A stretch of DNA of 64,000 bases from Xylogone sp. PMI_703 (Eukaryota > Ascomycota > Leotiomycetes): the NCBI GenBank assembly GCA_021399445.1, contig JAJTUQ010000003.1, forward strand, positions 1,488,001-1,552,000. Reading direction: 5' to 3'. Position 1 is the first letter of the stretch. Each line of letters opens with the position of its first letter. Positions 34,418 through 46,600 of this stretch are shown here, in pieces. A model generated the notes under the pieces. That model ran no database searches and was not told where the DNA came from. It was given only the letters and a program-made list of their open reading frames with translations. The position numbers and the translations under genes are program-made.

Positions 34418-35020
34418 CTCTTCTGCTCCAATCTCGTTGGTTTTCAGCGTGCGCACGAGCATGCCCACTTGTGATGATTTCCGAGATTACTGTATCTCGC
34501 TCTCGATAGTTTACACCTTGGGATACTGCTGCGTTACATCTCGCGGTGGCCTAATGAATACAGGTCCATAATCTAATTTTTGGTACAAATTCTTTACCAC
34601 CCCAAACGTAGTGAGGTAGGCTTCTGCCTGTTCCTTAGACTAATTGGCACCCCGCATGCTGATTTACTTGACTGGCGTGTATGTAGCTTGAAACTTCGTA
34701 GATATCTTGATCACGATCTCAACCTGATTTTCACCATTAATCTTACAATAAACGTATCGTTCATTTATATTATATTATATTATGCAATAACGCATTTTCT
34801 ACTGTTCTCGTTAGATAGATGCTGATACATTTTAAATCAAGCTGCGATAGTAAAATTTCACACGAAGATATATAGTATGATCTCCTATTTTTCTAAATCT
34901 GGTTCCACAAAGTTTGCTTATTTGGAAGGCAAAGGGAATATTTGAAGGGAAGTCGTAGTACGGCTCTTACCGTATATAGTTATGGTAAGGCCGGTCCACA
35001 GTCAGAGGAATTGCTACATA
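34418..35020. other. Intergenic between MITE and phosphotransferase pseudogene
   Basis: No gene is recognised in these 600 bases. A short TATAT-type microsatellite lies near 34765-34782. Confidence 0.4.
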
Positions 35021-35962
35021 ATGGCTCCGAGTGTGATAATATCTCCTCAACAATATCCGGAAGCTAAAGAAAATATGGAATTTCTCGACTCTTCATTTTT
35101 CAAGTTTACTAGACCCAGCCAACACCTCCCAACTCCAGCCGAAGTGAGAGCTTTGTCGGCAGGCAACGGAGTCAGGCCTCCTCCAGTTATATTTGAACAC
35201 CTTAATCTTCTCGTAAAATTCGGGCGCGAGATTACCATCACAGAGGCTTAATCTCTCTGGATTATCAGGAAAACACTTGGAGATCCGATTCCCGTTCCCG
35301 AACTTTATAGTTGGAAAGTCGATGACTCGCAAGTATTTATTTATATGGGATACATCAGAGGCGATCGACTCAAAGAACGCTGGGATCTTTTGAGTATTGA
35401 TGAGAAGATGGACATCTGTTATCAACTGAAGAAGATGGTTGCAGCTCTTCATCAAGTTGGGCAGCCACCTTATGACCAATTTATTGGTATGTTACTTCAA
35501 AGATATCATGCTCATAGCTGATTAGCTTTAATAGGTACAATCAATCACCAGGGCCCGTCAGATAGTGTTTTTCGCTCTATGCCTGCCAGAGGTCCCTTTA
35601 ACAGTATAAAAGCTTTCAATGATTGGATTTCTTGGCTTCCAAGGAGGTTCTTACCTGATGATATACAATATGAAGATCCATGGAGAGCTCTGTTACCGGA
35701 CACGGGCAAAATTACTTTGACACATGGCGATCTTCATCACGGTAACATTATTATATCTCGACCAAATCCTTTTCGTATTCTTGCGATCGTCGATTGGGGC
35801 GAGTGCGGTTGGTATCCTGACTACTGGGAATATTGTAAGGCTGCGCGAACTTCATGGTATACCAACGAATGGCGCAATCGATGGATTCCTCTATTCCTTG
35901 AGCCCCGAGTAGAAGAGCATGAAGGGTTCGGAGAATATACTATGGCAATAGGAGCAGATTAA
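35021..35962 (+). pseudogene. Aminoglycoside-phosphotransferase-like (APH/choline kinase fold) gene with one in-frame stop
   Basis: Exons 35021-35486 and 35535-35962 form a frame of 298 codons. TAA at 35249-35251 (codon 77) interrupts ITITEA-x-SLWIIRKTLGD, where relatives commonly carry Gln. This points to CAA to TAA. Downstream the kinase-like fold is intact: VPELYSWKVDDSQVFIYM, the Brenner-type catalytic HGDLHHGN, and the metal-binding IVDWGECGWYPDYWEY. Fungal genomes carry many members of this family; they are usually not antibiotic-resistance enzymes and their substrates are unknown. It is probably a recent pseudogene, unless the stop is a sequence error. An ATG at 34982 is also in frame. 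Confidence 0.78.
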
Positions 35963-38799
35963 GAGGTGATTCTAGAGCTTAATAGCATGTATTTTCTTAT
36001 CTGTATATATTGCGGTATGCTGTTTTCATTACGTATATCGAGAATAGAGGCTGGACCCGAAGTTTTAATTTCCTGCTATGGAATCATATATAGCTATATT
36101 ATTGAAATTATTCGCCTTATAGGATAGTTCTATGCGTTTGCATCTTGTATTTTCCATTAATAGGAAAGTAGCCGATATATGATATTTACCCTGAGCTTTG
36201 CTGGATCATTTTGTCTGGTGTATAATTTATTTCAGTGCCTCCACAGCCGTCATTAATACATCTTCTTTGTGATCTTCTATATATACCCATCATCTCCACG
36301 AAGGACTGAGACGTCCCCGTGGACACATACTGGTTACAGCTTCATCTAACTTATTAAACAAATGTGCCCATACACCGCTGCGTATAACAATGCGTCGGGA
36401 CGCCCCCGTAGCACGTAGCACCCGTAAGCCTAATTGATTATACAGCTATACAGACACAATGATTAACAGATAACGAATATTAGCATGTAACTGACGTTAT
36501 TACATTGTGGTCTACTCATTCAAGCTTATGAAAATGCATTAACTCATTATAGTTACATTCTAATGAATGGATAAACAATTAGCAAGTCAAGTTAAATTAC
36601 AAAAACGTCAAAACTAATCGACAAGAGCAAAACTTTTTTACGATCGCTATATTTTGAGTGATTATTGCGTGTTCGAATGTTCCCTGTCAGAGCAGTCATG
36701 AGCACTACTTAACAGGGGGTTGGTACTGTTTCTCTGATAGTAACATGGGATCCAGAAGTAGTACCACCAAACGTTCTGCTACAATAAAATTATCATTCCG
36801 TAAGAACTTTTGACAGGTGTGATAAATGAGTCGTCATTGTTAAACGGCAAATACTCTAATGCAACGATGTACCTTGGAAAGTCTCCATTTCCAGCTCACA
36901 GGCTTGCCTAGGGTACTTCCAGTCCATATTTTGACGATGCGTTTACAAGCAATTTCAAAAAGCCATAATAAAAATGTTTACTTTCGAAAACGAGATCCCA
37001 ATACTCTGTGGCGAGTGTTTCAGTACATGTATAGAGGGAGTTACAGCTATGTGAGAAATCGGTGTCCTGCGCTTCAAATTTGAGAAATAATGTAAGCGCA
37101 GGGACCAGCTAAAGGATGTGCGTATTAGTTGCACGCGGTACTAAATGATATTTCTTGTTATTCTTGAAAATAAAAGAACTATTTACCTGAAAACTTCATC
37201 CTCACGTAATAAGCTCTCTGGCAGCCTATCGACCGCGAGATTAATCCCATTGGAACCTCAGAGCTCGCCAAACATCAATATACAATGGGTGGACATAAGT
37301 CTGCAAAAAGGCACCCTTCTACTTTAACGTAAATTTATTTTCACAAGACTTTTCTACCTCGTCATAATCAATCAAACTCGCTAGCTTCGTTTTTTTCAGA
37401 CCCCTTCGTCAAAGTCAAAGTTCATCTGCAACTTTGCAGGGCAGCTAGACCTCCGTTGTAGGAAAAGCACTCTCGCAACTCCTCCTTCGTAACTTTGCCG
37501 ACTTAGTTCGTCCATAGGATGGTCAATTCTGCTATTCAGCGCCATGCTCCGCAGCTCCGTTTCAGCTATCTCCTGTGGCGTTGCTGAGGCGGTCTGCATT
37601 TCTACAACTTGCGAGACCTTTTTTTCTTAGCCACCACATAGTTATTAAGATGTTGTGCCTATAAATACAGTTACTATTTGAGTTCTTATCAATATCAATA
37701 AAAATTTATATTTCAAGATTGGGGGAACTTTATATGGCTTGTTCACACCTTTATTGAAGAATAAGACAAAGAAGAAAGAGAAAGAAAGAACATTAAGTTC
37801 AACATAGTTTCGATTCAGTATACTTTTTATTATACTGCGTTCTAATTGTGACGACTCAGTCTAGATGAAGCCTAATGCGGTTACCCGTAGTGCCCGCTAA
37901 GCTGCGCCACTGCTATACCCCGGATTTCCCCAGAAAACCGCCTGGTCTCACAACGACACCCGTTTCGTATATCCCCACTTACGTCTATAGCGACGAGATG
38001 GAAGGAGATCCTGGAGAGGGGCGTCAGAAGGATGCACTGGCGCGACAATTGATCCTTTTATCCAGCAAATGGCGTCGTCGAACAGCCCTCCAACGGCAGA
38101 TTGCATGAGGCGGCCTGTACTGGGGCTCGTTGGAAGTTTCCATCAGTAATAACGGCAGTTGCTGGTCACCGTTGATATGATCAAATAGAACGGGATACCA
38201 ACTGCTGAATGGAACCCCCTCATCCCGTTTGTTTGGTTGGCTCTCAATAACTCCACGAATGACATTCGAATATAATACCCGTACTGTGCCTTATGCTACG
38301 GAAAGAGTGCGGTTCGGAAATCATTTCGCGATACTCTCCCGTTGGATATGCCTTGTGACGTCAACTTAGTTCATTACGCGTCTAACATTGCCCTCCGACA
38401 CGGGGAAAACTCCTCCGACTCTCGCTCTTTCAAGTATGTACTTATCTGGTGGCCGTGCTATTTGTATACCTGGATTCGTTGAGGTGATAATGAGTTGTCC
38501 CCGGTGCCGGGGAGAGAACGGGAACTCGCGAAGCCCAACGCACACTTTAGTAGAAGAACGTTGGTAAGACTTTTTGTATAGTGAAAACCGTCTTCTCGCA
38601 TTCTCGTGATTTAAACCTCTAAGCCTTAAAGTAGAGATATAGTTAAAATGCACACTTGGAATAGATGGTAAAATATCAGCCCTTTCAGACGCACAGCTGT
38701 CCCAACTCATAATATAATATAGCAATTGCCATCTTTCTTTAGAACCTTTCCGAAGAAATAAGCGCGATAAAAATCAGATAAGAGAGTATAGCACGACAA
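35963..38799. other. 2.8-kb intergenic region, no gene recognised
   Basis: Several short open frames exist, the longest a 119-codon frame on the minus strand at 38366-38725, but none shows domains, splice structure or family resemblance. The stretch carries no intact mobile element. Confidence 0.4.
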
Positions 38800-40182
38800 C
38801 TAAAAGTGAACCAGCTCTTGTACCTTCACTGGTAGACCAGTTTCAATAGATTTGTTTCCTCCTATGCCAATCAATGTAGACATGGCGCCCTCACGGATGA
38901 AAGCAGCTCGATTAAATCGATCTGGCTTCCGTCCTTCTAGAATATCTGACAACAAAAGAGGATCACCACCTCCATGGCCACCGCTAGCTTTGGGGATAGG
39001 AACATCGTAAGGTGATCCAAACATAGGCATCACGGTAATAGACTTGGATAAGATGCCACCATGCACATACTTACTCCCACTGTTGTCGCCGTTGCTGGCG
39101 CCCACTCCATACGTTTGGCGCTCCTCGCCTGGGACATACTTCGCTTCTATCACAACCAGCTCGATGCGGCCTTTGGTTCCAGTAAAGTTAACCCGGAAGC
39201 CTTCATAAGGCGAGTATGCGTTAGTGCTGTAGGTGAGTATAGCATTGTTTTCGAATCGTGCCATGAGGCCAAGGGTATCCTCCATGGTAATCCCGTCACC
39301 AAAAACATATTGATCCCGCTTGTAGCCGTCTTCCTTTTCGGCATCCAGATACATGGCCTTGAGTTGCGGATTGTCTGCGAGACTTAAGTAAAACGGGTCA
39401 TCCTTAGCTTTGTCCTCATTGCCGTGATATCGATCGATGGAAGTATCGACGCCCCGCTTTTTAGCATTTTCTCGCCCATAAAAGCGTAGGCCGCCTAATG
39501 CATAGACTAGCTCGGGATCAGAACCCAGCCAGAAGGTGACAAGATCGAAGTGATGGATAGATTTGGACAGTAGCAAACCACCGCTATTTTCCTTCATTCG
39601 GTGCCAGCGTCGGAAGAAATCACCGCCATGGTGAGTATCCAGGAGCCATTCAAAATGCACTTGGGTCACCTCTCCGATAACATCATCCGCGATGAGCTCT
39701 CGCACCTTGGTGTTGTGCGGTGCATATCGATAATTGAAGGTAACTCGGATTTCTTTCCCAGTATTCTTCACGCCATCTATCATCGCTTGTAGCTTCTCTG
39801 CATCGATTGTCATGGGTTTCTCGACAATAGCGTTGGCACCGAGCTCCATAGCGCGAACGCAATACTTGTGGTGAAACTTATCCATGGTGGTCACGATTAC
39901 ATAGTCAGGCGTTTGTTCTTGGACCATCTTGTCGAATTCATTTTCTTTGTAAGTTGGCACTGGAGGATGGCCATACTCGCCAAGCGCCTTATTGGCATAG
40001 TCCATACGGGTTTGGTTCAAGTCGCATAGGCCCACGAGCTTGGCTGTTTTGGTAAATTGCTTGGTGATGGCAGAGTAGTAGAAAGAAGCCCGACTACCTA
40101 CGCCTACGATGGCAAATCGTTGGACATTGGAGCTCGACATGGTTTGAGAGAGAGCTTGTTTGAACTTAGTTAGTGAGCTCAA
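38800..40182 (-). CDS. Gfo/Idh/MocA-family NAD(P)-dependent oxidoreductase
   Basis: The intron-less gene encodes 460 residues. An N-terminal Rossmann fold is marked by RFAIVGVGSRASFYY (about 22-36), CDLNQTRM, and the family-defining EKP motif in AIVEKPMTIDAE. The C-terminal sugar-binding domain includes FNYRYAPHNTKVRELI, GGLLLSKSIHHFDLV (catalytic region with Lys and His) and GHGGGDPLLLSDIL. Family members oxidise or reduce sugars and cyclitols such as myo-inositol or glucose; this one resembles long bacterial-type members. The single-exon structure and bacterial-like sequence would be compatible with ancient horizontal transfer, but that is unproven. If M15 is the true start, the N-terminal tail would be dispensable. 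Confidence 0.88.
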   Translation of the reverse strand: MSSLTKFKQALSQTMSSSNVQRFAIVGVGSRASFYYSAITKQFTKTAKLVGLCDLNQTRMDYANKALGEYGHPPVPTYKENEFDKMVQEQTPDYVIVTTMDKFHHKYCVRAMELGANAIVEKPMTIDAEKLQAMIDGVKNTGKEIRVTFNYRYAPHNTKVRELIADDVIGEVTQVHFEWLLDTHHGGDFFRRWHRMKENSGGLLLSKSIHHFDLVTFWLGSDPELVYALGGLRFYGRENAKKRGVDTSIDRYHGNEDKAKDDPFYLSLADNPQLKAMYLDAEKEDGYKRDQYVFGDGITMEDTLGLMARFENNAILTYSTNAYSPYEGFRVNFTGTKGRIELVVIEAKYVPGEERQTYGVGASNGDNSGSKYVHGGILSKSITVMPMFGSPYDVPIPKASGGHGGGDPLLLSDILEGRKPDRFNRAAFIREGAMSTLIGIGGNKSIETGLPVKVQELVHF

Positions 40183-41523
40183 ATCAAATAGAGAGCTATA
40201 AAGAGGCCAAGATAGGAGGGCGTAAAATGGATCTATGTGCTTTGAAGTGATCGAAACCTTTTGTTAGTGAACAAGAATTGAAAATATGAGAGAAGTGATG
40301 ATTTTATAATAGTACCTGCCAATAAACAACTTCAGACCTGATATCCACTTTCGGAATCCCGCCTGGGAGTTCCAGGGTAGCTGGGCATGCTGGCGATCTG
40401 GGGGAGTGGAGAAGTGGGATAAACAGCACATTCAACCCTTCCTTGGCGGATAAATACAGAGAGAGCTTTGAAAAGAATTAGCTTAAGGTCTACAGACCGT
40501 CCAATCATAGAACTCTAGTGCTTCTCTATCTATCGAAGTCCAACACCTGAAACTGTTCGCATATAGGTTTTGTCGTATTATACAAGGGCAAAGTATTCCC
40601 TGTTCATACCGAAGTACTTAGATATTCCACCTGTTAGAGGTCATTATAGCTGTTGGAATAGCGACGAAGTCATTATTACCCCTGCGCATGGCCTCATTCC
40701 CAGAGCATCGGAAATTTGCTGGGGTCACAACACCGGACATTAAGCCACCTTTAGCCTTTCTGTCACTTCTCATGACTACCTCTTCTAAATCTTCTGTGGC
40801 TAACAAACTCCCTAATTACTTCCAAAAGAAAAAAACGTCACAAAATATTTCATAGCCTACACTGACGTTATCAGGAGCGAGATTCTAGTCTAGTCAGATT
40901 ATAGGCAGTATCTTAATACGAACCCCAAGGTACTTAGTAAAACGCGCTAAGACGGATCTGAAGATGACTGTATCATAACTAGTATTTCAATAGAAATTTG
41001 ATGAGCGCCAAATCTGGTAAGAATTTGTCACGATTAAGCTCGGGCCTTTATGGCAGGTGTCGCGTTATCGATTCTGGTTCATTAAGCAACCACATACTAT
41101 GTTTCTTCCTTGCTGTTTGTATTTAAGCTCTTGACTCACTACTGTCCCGATATATTGTACTTGACTATATCTTAGACCTAGCTGTGACAAAATAGTGCAA
41201 ACCAATCACTCTTGGGTCACGGGGACTAGCAATAATCTCCTCCTGACAGCGACTATCAACTCCATACAGAAAACTCCAACGCCTGCGATGCCTGGTCGGT
41301 AATGAAGTCTTAAATCGATACTTCCAGCAGATCATAACGAGAAACTTGAGCATACGCAAAGATATCAGCCCATGGGATGCGTATTGCACGGCTACTCTCA
41401 TACTATGTATTAGTAATCCACTTTCCTCACCTCGGTAATTTTAAACAGGCCTCAGCCATTGTTGGATTACGTCTTCTTCGTTGAGTGAAATACCTGCAGT
41501 TAACTAACACTAACCAGGCCGAT
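40183..41523. other. Intergenic, no feature recognised
   Basis: This region holds the promoters of the minus-strand oxidoreductase and the plus-strand regulator. Short open frames lack support. Confidence 0.4.
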
Positions 41524-43230
41524 ATGGATGCATTCTCTATAGTGTCCTCAGGTGGGCCAGTGATAATAGTTCACAAGGGCTGGAACAAAGAACCTTCTAG
41601 GTCAGCCAATCATACGTCCTCAAACGACCCTGGTGGCAGAGAGCTTCCAACTGAAAAGGCTGAATCAGAGTCACAGCCGATTCTTAGTGCTCAAAAGCTT
41701 GAGTTTATTAATACTACCAGTCCTTCTGGATATAAAGACCCTAAAGTTAGAAAGCTCGTCAGGTCGCATGTAGGAAAAAGTTCATCCCGGCGACAGGCGC
41801 AGTCACAGATTAAGAAGTCAGCAAGACATCGGACGAAAAATTCAAATACAGAAGCCAAAGCTTCAGCTACTGTTGGGGAGACATTTCCAGTCCAAGAAAA
41901 TGTCGTTACCGAGATAATGTGCCGTTTAAATACGGATTTGAATACCCCTTCTCCTGGGCTAGATCCTCATTCTCAACTATCAAAGATTATACACTACATT
42001 AGTGGTGTCGGCAAAGCAATGTGGCCACTTGAAGAATCACTTAAATTCAACCCTATATGCCCCATTGGTTGGTTTGACTGGGCTCTTAGTGATCCGGCAC
42101 TATTCAATGCCATTCTTTACACGACCTACTCTTATGCCAATCTCATTCCAGGTACCACTAGGAATTCAGCATCTATGGTACATCTTGGGAAAAGTCTGAA
42201 TCTGGTGAAAGAAAGGCTAAAAGTAAGAGAACTAATGCAAAAACCTGGAAGAGCAATGGTGTTAAGTGAAGGAACAATAGCAGCTGTATCTTGTATGGCC
42301 ATCACTGAGGTAAGAAGAGGTTACCTCAGACAATATATCTTTTTCTAATCATAACCCATGATACAGGCTCTGCAAGGGAATTTCAATGGATGGAGGATCC
42401 ATATGCTTGGTGTAAAGAATATGACTGATTCGAGGGGAGGAATTACAGAACTAAGTAATACTCTTCAGCTCAAACTCAACCGGTAAATACTATTTCTCAG
42501 TATGTCTTTATTGCGTTATTGGCTAATTGGGTAATTCAGAGCTGATCTTACTGGTGCCGTAAATTCCCTTCAAACACCTTTCTTTCCAACCTTGAATCAA
42601 CCGACAGAGTCTGGACTATTCCATCATCTCGGGACCGATTCGAATGCTCGATTAGAATACTTGAGCCAACTACTTGATTCGTTATCAATGGAGCAAAATC
42701 TCTCTGCTAATCTAATTTCCATGCTGAAGTTCTCTGATCAATTATCCAATTGCATCTCCAGCTCCGCATCATGTAGTATATCGGACCAATCAGCACTCAT
42801 CAAAATTGCTTGCATACTTCGTTACAATTTTCTACGCTCGCAGACATACTATGAAAACAATTCCGCCACTTCCAAAATCAACAAGGCATTATGCATAGGC
42901 TCACTGCTATACTTACAAACAACCTTACAAGAGTTCCCATTCGCAACTGTGGGATCTAAAACCCTAGTGCAAATGCTGAAAGAATGTCTGACGAATCCTA
43001 AAACCAGATATGAGAAAGAGGATCACTTGATTTTATGGCTTTTATTCATAGGTGGCATAGAAGCCGATAGCCATGATAAGATGTGGTTTATTTCTCAATT
43101 GAGTGAGTTCCTAAAGATCTGGGATATAGGTAGCTGGGATTCTGTGAGCGCGATTCTTCGGCGGCTCTGGTGGATAGAGAAAATCCACGAAAAACGATGT
43201 AAACTATTATGGAGTAATTCTCAGCTGTAA
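41524..43230 (+). CDS. Fungal-specific transcription-factor-domain protein without zinc cluster
   Basis: Exons 41524-42309, 42367-42482 and 42540-43230 give about 530 residues; an in-frame ATG also exists at 41485. The N-terminal part is polar and basic with a FINTTSPSGYKDPKVRKLVRSHV-type segment seen at the start of many fungal_trans_2 proteins. No Zn2Cys6 cluster is present. The remainder is helical, with FDWALSDPALFNAILYTTYSYAN and a C-terminal region ending in a Leu/Trp-rich helix, as in that regulatory domain. It stands tail to tail with the NRPS (430-base gap), so it could be the regulator of the right-hand cluster, acting perhaps by partnering a DNA-binding protein. That role is inference. 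Confidence 0.7.
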
Positions 43231-43660
43231 ATACTGCTATAAATTAACTCAATATTTAGCGCTGAATTACGTTGGATGTATTATCTTTGGTTAAGCAATG
43301 TATGTCCTCTTTTAGTGATTTCTGCGTTCATCATACTGATTCAGAAGCTCATTAAGCTCTCATACTCTCAACTTTGCCCCGATTTTGGATAGCACTGTTT
43401 ATGAGTGCTACCTGTAAGCTTCATTTTTGGTAAAGTTCTCCACTTCTATTAAATATTTAATATACCGAGGCTATAACCCAATGACGATACTGCTGGTATG
43501 TTCACATTGCAAGCTTGATTAACTTTGGTTAATTCCTTTTTTTACTCTTTCATTTCTGATATATAATAGCTTATGATTAAATCGGATCAGATCAATGTCA
43601 ATACCGAAAATAGCCATCCGACCTTAAAATACTCCAAAATCAACACATACAAAACTCCTT
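43231..43660. other. Convergent intergenic region before the NRPS stop
   Basis: No feature is recognised in this AT-rich spacer between the regulator and the NRPS 3' ends. Confidence 0.4.
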
Positions 43661-46600
43661 CTAAGCCATTACTCTACCGTCCCGCATCTTATTTTTCAGC
43701 AATGAAAATTTCTTCATCTTCTTTACTGGCATTTCTGTCACCAATAGCTTTGCATTACTCGCCATTTCGCCGAGTGTAGGATACTGGAAGATGTCTACCA
43801 CCGAGATCCCGATATTCGCTTCGCCAGCTTGTGCAACGAGATGTATTGCTGACAAAGAGCTTCCACCCATAGCAAAAAAGCTGGAATTAGAGGTTATAAG
43901 GCTATCATCAATTCTGAGGATTTGTTTCCATAGTGCCAGGAGTTTAGTCTCCATCGGTGTCAAGGGCACGCGAGGCTTGAGGCTGTTGGCGGAGGAAGAA
44001 GATGGTAGGCAGAGTTCGTGAATGGAGACCTGACTTGCCAGGTGGCGCAGGGATTTCCGATCTGTTTTACCTGCAAGGGTAAGGGGGATCCTGGAAATTG
44101 GTATGTAAGCTGTGGGAATCATATGTGGTGGCAGGTCGATGGCCAGCTTCTCGCGGAGGCCTTCAATGAGACCCCCAGCCTCGCGATTAGCGTGTTCTGA
44201 TGTAAGTATGATATCGCCTTTTGTATCTATCTCGCCCCTAGAGATGAAGATAAATGCACCAAGCATAGACTCCTTCTCATGCAATGGAGTGATAATATCA
44301 ACTACCACCTTGTTCGCGGCAGGTAAATATTTTCGCAAATGGTGTTCCACCTCTCCTAGCTCGACTCTCAATCCTCGTAGTTTCACCTGGGTATCCTTTC
44401 GTCGGATGTATTGGAGAGAGCCGTCTGATTCAAACCTCACTAAGTCTCCGGTTCGATATAGTCGCCGTGGCCCTTTTGACACTGTATAATCCATCCATTT
44501 TAGATACTCAATGAAACTCTTCTTTGTCAAATCATCCCGATTCAAATATCCAGAGGCTTGACAAGGTCCTTCTAGGAATAACTCTCCTATAGTTCCTATT
44601 GGTGCTAATTTATCATTATCATCAATATCGGTGATCCAAGGGCGCAGGGTGAATGACCTTCCTATATTCGCCGGGTCAGAGTCATCTGCGACGATCGTAG
44701 CGGTGTTGAGGATACATGTCTCTGTAAGACCATAGATTTGAATACACTTTAAGTGATCAGCCCATGCCTTTATATCTTCTGATGTCGCAGGCTCGCCACC
44801 TATCACCAAGGTCTGTAAGGTTGGGACTTCTGTGTGCTTAAGGAGCCGAGACACAGTCGGGGTGGTGAACAGAAAATTAGCTTTCATGTCATCAATGCTA
44901 GCTGCTAGACTATTGAGCCTATCTGCCTCCGAGGGAACACAAAGACAACCACCCGAAGAAAGAGTGCAGTATATATCGCTGAGACTGAGATCGAATGTAA
45001 ATGACGAAAATTGGTATGTCCTGGTCAAGGAAGAGTAACCTAATTCTTTTGATATCTGACTGATAGCAGTACACATTGCTCTATGAGTCAGCAGAACTCC
45101 TTTGGGCCGCCCTGTGGAACCGGAGGTAAAAAGTACGCAAGCTAGATCCTCGGGTCGGCTTTTCGTATTGTCTGCTAGGTTCGTAGGAAGGCTTCGGACA
45201 AAAGAGGACGCGATAACTACCTCGCGTAACAGGCCTGAGAATCTTCCAGCAAATGACTGAGACACGAGGACAATCCTTGCTTTGCAATCTTCAATGATAC
45301 TGGTGTGACGTGAAAGTGGATCAGTTACTGCGAGAGGCACACAGGCACCGCCAGCCTTAAGGATAGCAATAATGCTGACCAGTGCCCACATTGATTTCTC
45401 AATGCAGAATGGAACCATGGTATTAGCTCCAATGCCGAGACTTTTGAGCAGCACGGCCAAATTTGTGGATAGATCATCCAGTTCTTTATAAGTTAAGTCA
45501 CCGTCCCATGCAGAAATTGCCAGAGAATTTGGTTGGATCTTGACACGTTCCTCAATAACAGTGTGCAGGCAACTTTCTACAGCTTCCGGTATCGACCGAT
45601 TCCACTGTTCAATATCAGCAATGTCAGCCGGACTGATCAACTCCAGATCTTTGATCCTTCTTTCAGGCTTCAGTTGTGATATCTGTGAGAGGATGTGCTC
45701 AAACTGTCCCACGATTCGTGACACCTGAGTCGAGTCAATTACATCACTATCAAAACTTGCTTTAACGACCATGTTAGAGTCTCCCTTGAGGAAACACTCC
45801 AGGTTCAATGGATATGTTACCGAGTTCTCCATGTTAGTGTTGAATCGTATCTTGTCCGATGGCAGTTCCTCTGTTCTCAGGCTAGAACTATAGTCAGGCT
45901 GGACAATCAAAATATTTTTAAATCCGGTAGCCACTTGTGTTGAAGGGCTCAGGTCCTTGATATTTTGCAGTCCCAAAGTTGCAGCTTCAATCATCTCAAT
46001 GTATTGGTGCTGAATGCGGTGGAGGAAGTCCACTACGCTTTCACTCTTATCAAACTTAACTCGTACCGGTACGGTGGAAAGCGTGGGTCCCATAATATCC
46101 TCAATGGCTGGCAATGGTATATCACGACCACTTAGCATCATGCCGAAAATGGCGTCCGATGAGTCCTCGTATCGTGCTACGAGTAAAGCCCATGCTGCCT
46201 TTATCATAGTGGCAATTGTTATATCCGTATTCGTTACAGGTAAGAATCCAACTTCTCGGACGACCTTGCTGTTTGTGATTGAATATAACTTTTTTGTTCT
46301 TGCAACTGGGAACGTCGGTTCAAGCGCATCAGCCAAATATGTCCGCCAAAACGTCTCAGTGTCTTTTGATTTAAGGTCTTGAGTGTGGCTAAGGAAGACA
46401 TTCATTCCCAAAGCCTCCTGGGCAACTCCACGGTAGTAGAACTGTTCAACACGACTGACAATACTAGGAATAGTCCACCCGTCATATATCGCGTGATGCG
46501 CCGTCCATATGAGGTGGCGGGTGCCATTACCTTTATCATTGGCGATTGACCAGCGATTGAGAGGCTGACCATATGGCATCGGGATCGTCTTATCATGAGC

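Noticed and set aside
38366..38725. 119-codon minus-strand frame
   Set aside because: No domain, signal peptide or family similarity; likely chance.
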